Below, in pieces: positions 61,966 through 64,000 of a DNA stretch of 64,000 bases; the stretch's first letter is position 1; every line of letters starts with the position of its first letter. The stretch covers positions 24,346-88,345 of the forward strand of contig NW_004086472.1 of assembly GCF_000220395.1 (NCBI RefSeq), read 5' to 3'. The stretch comes from Ichthyophthirius multifiliis. Its lineage: Eukaryota; Ciliophora; Oligohymenophorea; Hymenostomatida. A program made the position numbers and the translations under genes. The notes under the pieces are model-generated. The model was not told where the DNA came from. It saw nothing but the letters and a program-made list of their open reading frames with translations, and ran no database searches.

Positions 61966-63337
61966 ATGAAAGAAGAAGAATAATTATTATAAAATTAAGA
62001 AGAATTTTAAAATGAGGAACCATATTAAGATGATTATAAAGATGTTTTTAAAAATAAAATAATCAATATTAATACATTTAAAAATTAAATAAAAAGATGG
62101 ATAAACTAGATATACCTGAATATGAAAAAAAATAAGGAGGCATTTATTTTAAAAAAAATGATTACTTAAACGCTACTAAGCATTATTCAAAAGTAATAAA
62201 AAAAGTTAAAAATCCACAAAATATATTAAAATTATAAATAAAGGCTGTATTAGCATTTTAGTTTTTAGTAAAAGATCAAAGAATAACAACACAAGAATAG
62301 ATGACTAAATATATAGAATAAATAGAGGTTAATTAATTTTTCTTATCATTATATAGCTAAAAATAAATAAAAAAAGCTACCCTGTTATTCTAATTTATCA
62401 TTATGCAATTATAAATTAAAAGAATATAATCAATCTATAAATTTTGCAAGCAGAGTATTGAATATAGATATTTATAATGTAAAAGCTCTTTATAGAAGAG
62501 GAATGGCGAATTTAATGCTAGAAAATGTAAAAAAAATAAAAAATATTCTAATTTAATAAAATAAATAGATAAAAGAAGCACGAGAAGATTTGTAAAAAGC
62601 TTTTAAAATAGATCCTCTAAATACAGAAATATAATCTGGATTAGAGCTTTTATAAAAAAGAAAAAAGAAATCCAAGAAAAACAATAAAAGTTATCTAAAA
62701 AAATGCTTGAGAATTTAGACTATTCAGATAAAATAAATCAAAAAGAAAATTATAATAATTAAAAAAAAAAAATAATTATAGATTATATCTTTATTTACTT
62801 TTCCTAAAAGAATAATTACAGAAGCTTTTTATCATACAAAAGTTACCTTCTTTTTAATCGTAAATATATTTTTGGAAAAGTTTTGTAAAAGAAGAATACC
62901 TTCATAATATTATTAAAAAAATGAATGATAAAAAATAAAAATAAATCATAATATTTAATAAAATTTATTTATTAAATTATAAAAATAATCATTATAAATA
63001 AAATTAAAAACGAATTCAAATAAATATATATTATAAAAAAATATATAGAAGAAATATGGAAAAAGATAATAAAAAAAATATTCAAAAATTAGACTAAATT
63101 AGCAATTTTTCAGTTGAATTATAAAAAATAATAAAAACTTTTTTTTATAAATTTTTATAAATAAATTCATATTTTTTGTAAAAACTCCATATTTTATCAC
63201 TATAATAAATATATTTTAACAATAAATAAGTAAAACTAAACATTATTTTAAAATTCTATACGTTTACTAAATTATAATAATAAAAAAAAAAATTTTGTTA
63301 AAACAAAACTTGCATACTTTTATTAAAAATATTATGA
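61966..63337 (+). CDS. TPR co-chaperone-like protein
   Basis: MKEEEQLLQNQEEFQNEEPY opens an acidic leader. After an A-run shift near 62,092-62,096 it reads MDKLDIPEYEKKQGGIYFKK, NDYLNATKHYSKVIKKVKN, an intron (about 62,329-62,357), CYSNLSLCNYKLKEYNQSIN, FASRVLNIDIYNVKALYRRG and MANLMLEN. A second intron (about 62,528-62,571) is followed by KEAREDLQKAFKIDPLNTE. This is the three-TPR clamp arrangement of FKBP/AIP/TTC-type Hsp90 co-chaperones, but no PPIase domain is present. Downstream of about 62,910 coding character fades, although the frame stays open to TGA 63335-63337. An internal ATG at 63056 could mark a separate small ORF. Partner chaperone is an inference. Confidence 0.65.
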
Positions 63338-64000
63338 ATTTATTGAAAAGAAATAAAAAAAAATAATAAAGTATATTATATATGAAATCTTTTAAAAAAA
63401 AAAAAAAATAAGATATGAAAAGACAAGAAAAAATTATTAAAAAATAAACAAAAAAAAAGTTTATAATATAGAAAATAAGATTATATAAAAAAAAAAAACT
63501 AATACTAAAAAAAAAAAAAAAAAATATGAAAAAATAAAATAATAAAAATTAATTAATAAGAATATCGAAGGAAAATAAAATAAAATTAAAAGTATAATAT
63601 AAAAAAAATAGTATAAGCAATTTAGAAAAAAAAAAAATTATTATATTTTAAAATGAAATATAAATTAAAATATATATAAAATAAATTATAAATAAATTTA
63701 AAACAAAAAAAAGATAAATATATATATATATATATATATATTTTTTTATATTTAATTATATTTATTTTATTTATTTATCTATATTTAGAATTATATAAAT
63801 ATATAAATAAATATTCTTAATTTATTTTTTAATTTTAAATTTAATTTTAAAATATTAAATAACTATTTTTATTTTTTTTAATTTTTTACCATCACTCTTA
63901 TAAATATTACATTTTGTCGATAAATTATTTTAAATTATTTATTAAATTAATATAATATTTATTTTTTCTATATATATATTTAATTTATTATATATTTTTT
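63338..64000. other. AT-only region at the window's right edge
   Basis: Nearly pure A/T with poly-A runs and a (TA)n tract at about 63,719-63,740. No gene seen on either strand. Confidence 0.65.

Noticed and set aside
1-64000. Plasmodium or Dictyostelium origin, suggested by AT content and poly-Asn
   Set aside because: Conserved proteins here require TAA and TAG as glutamine, which neither organism uses; TGA is the only stop.

Overview
The window reads as somatic-type (gene-dense, intron-containing) nuclear DNA of an oligohymenophorean ciliate. TAA and TAG occur in frame throughout clearly conserved proteins and must be read as glutamine. Every well-supported gene ends at TGA. The DNA is extremely AT-rich (well over 80% by eye), intergenic DNA is almost pure A/T, and introns are mostly about 50-160 nt GT...AG with (TA)n tracts. 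Among ciliates, that composition with introns longer than those of Paramecium fits Ichthyophthirius multifiliis or a close relative best. The species is an inference. There is no sign of bacterial, viral, transposon, CRISPR or telomeric sequence.

Layout. 0-8.1 kb, + strand: a 5'-truncated TTC12-like TPR/armadillo protein and a large cytosolic carboxypeptidase. 8.5-19.3 kb, - strand: a PH + TTC39/IML2 protein, SUMO E1 subunit AOS1/SAE1, the WD40 protein WDR92/DNAAF10 and an unrecognised ~600-residue protein. 19.9-28.2 kb, + strand: a coiled-coil protein, a YbaK/ProX-type deacylase, an unrecognised protein, a flavin amine oxidase and a calpain-like protein lacking its catalytic residues. 28.3-32.4 kb, - strand: a free methionine-R-sulfoxide reductase and an IQCH-like protein. 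32.9-36.4 kb, + strand: a coiled-coil protein and a TMEM135-like membrane protein. 37.0-47.8 kb, - strand: a low-complexity protein, a cyclic-nucleotide-binding protein, PQ-loop transporter SLC66A2, retromer VPS29, a selenocysteine tRNA, an ES1/GATD3-like protein and a seven-helix receptor. 48-49 kb, + strand: eIF3g. 49.3-55.0 kb, - strand: a giant TmcB-like membrane/PAS protein. 55.7-56.5 kb: a damaged coding-like region. 57.1-59.0 kb, + strand: poly(A)-binding protein. 59.4-61.8 kb, - strand: a second cyclic-nucleotide-binding protein and a small unrecognised protein. 61.97-63.3 kb, + strand: a TPR co-chaperone-like protein.

Several genes point to cilia: TTC12 and WDR92 (dynein arm preassembly factors elsewhere), the carboxypeptidase (tubulin deglutamylation) and IQCH. 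No operon-like logic is expected in a ciliate, so neighbours are mostly functionally unrelated. The most notable points are the tRNA-Sec in a genome whose only stop codon is UGA, repeated same-direction frame breaks at A/T homopolymers in otherwise intact genes, and conserved enzyme folds with lost or changed catalytic residues (calpain, carboxypeptidase, ES1). All exon limits are hand-read and should be treated as approximate.
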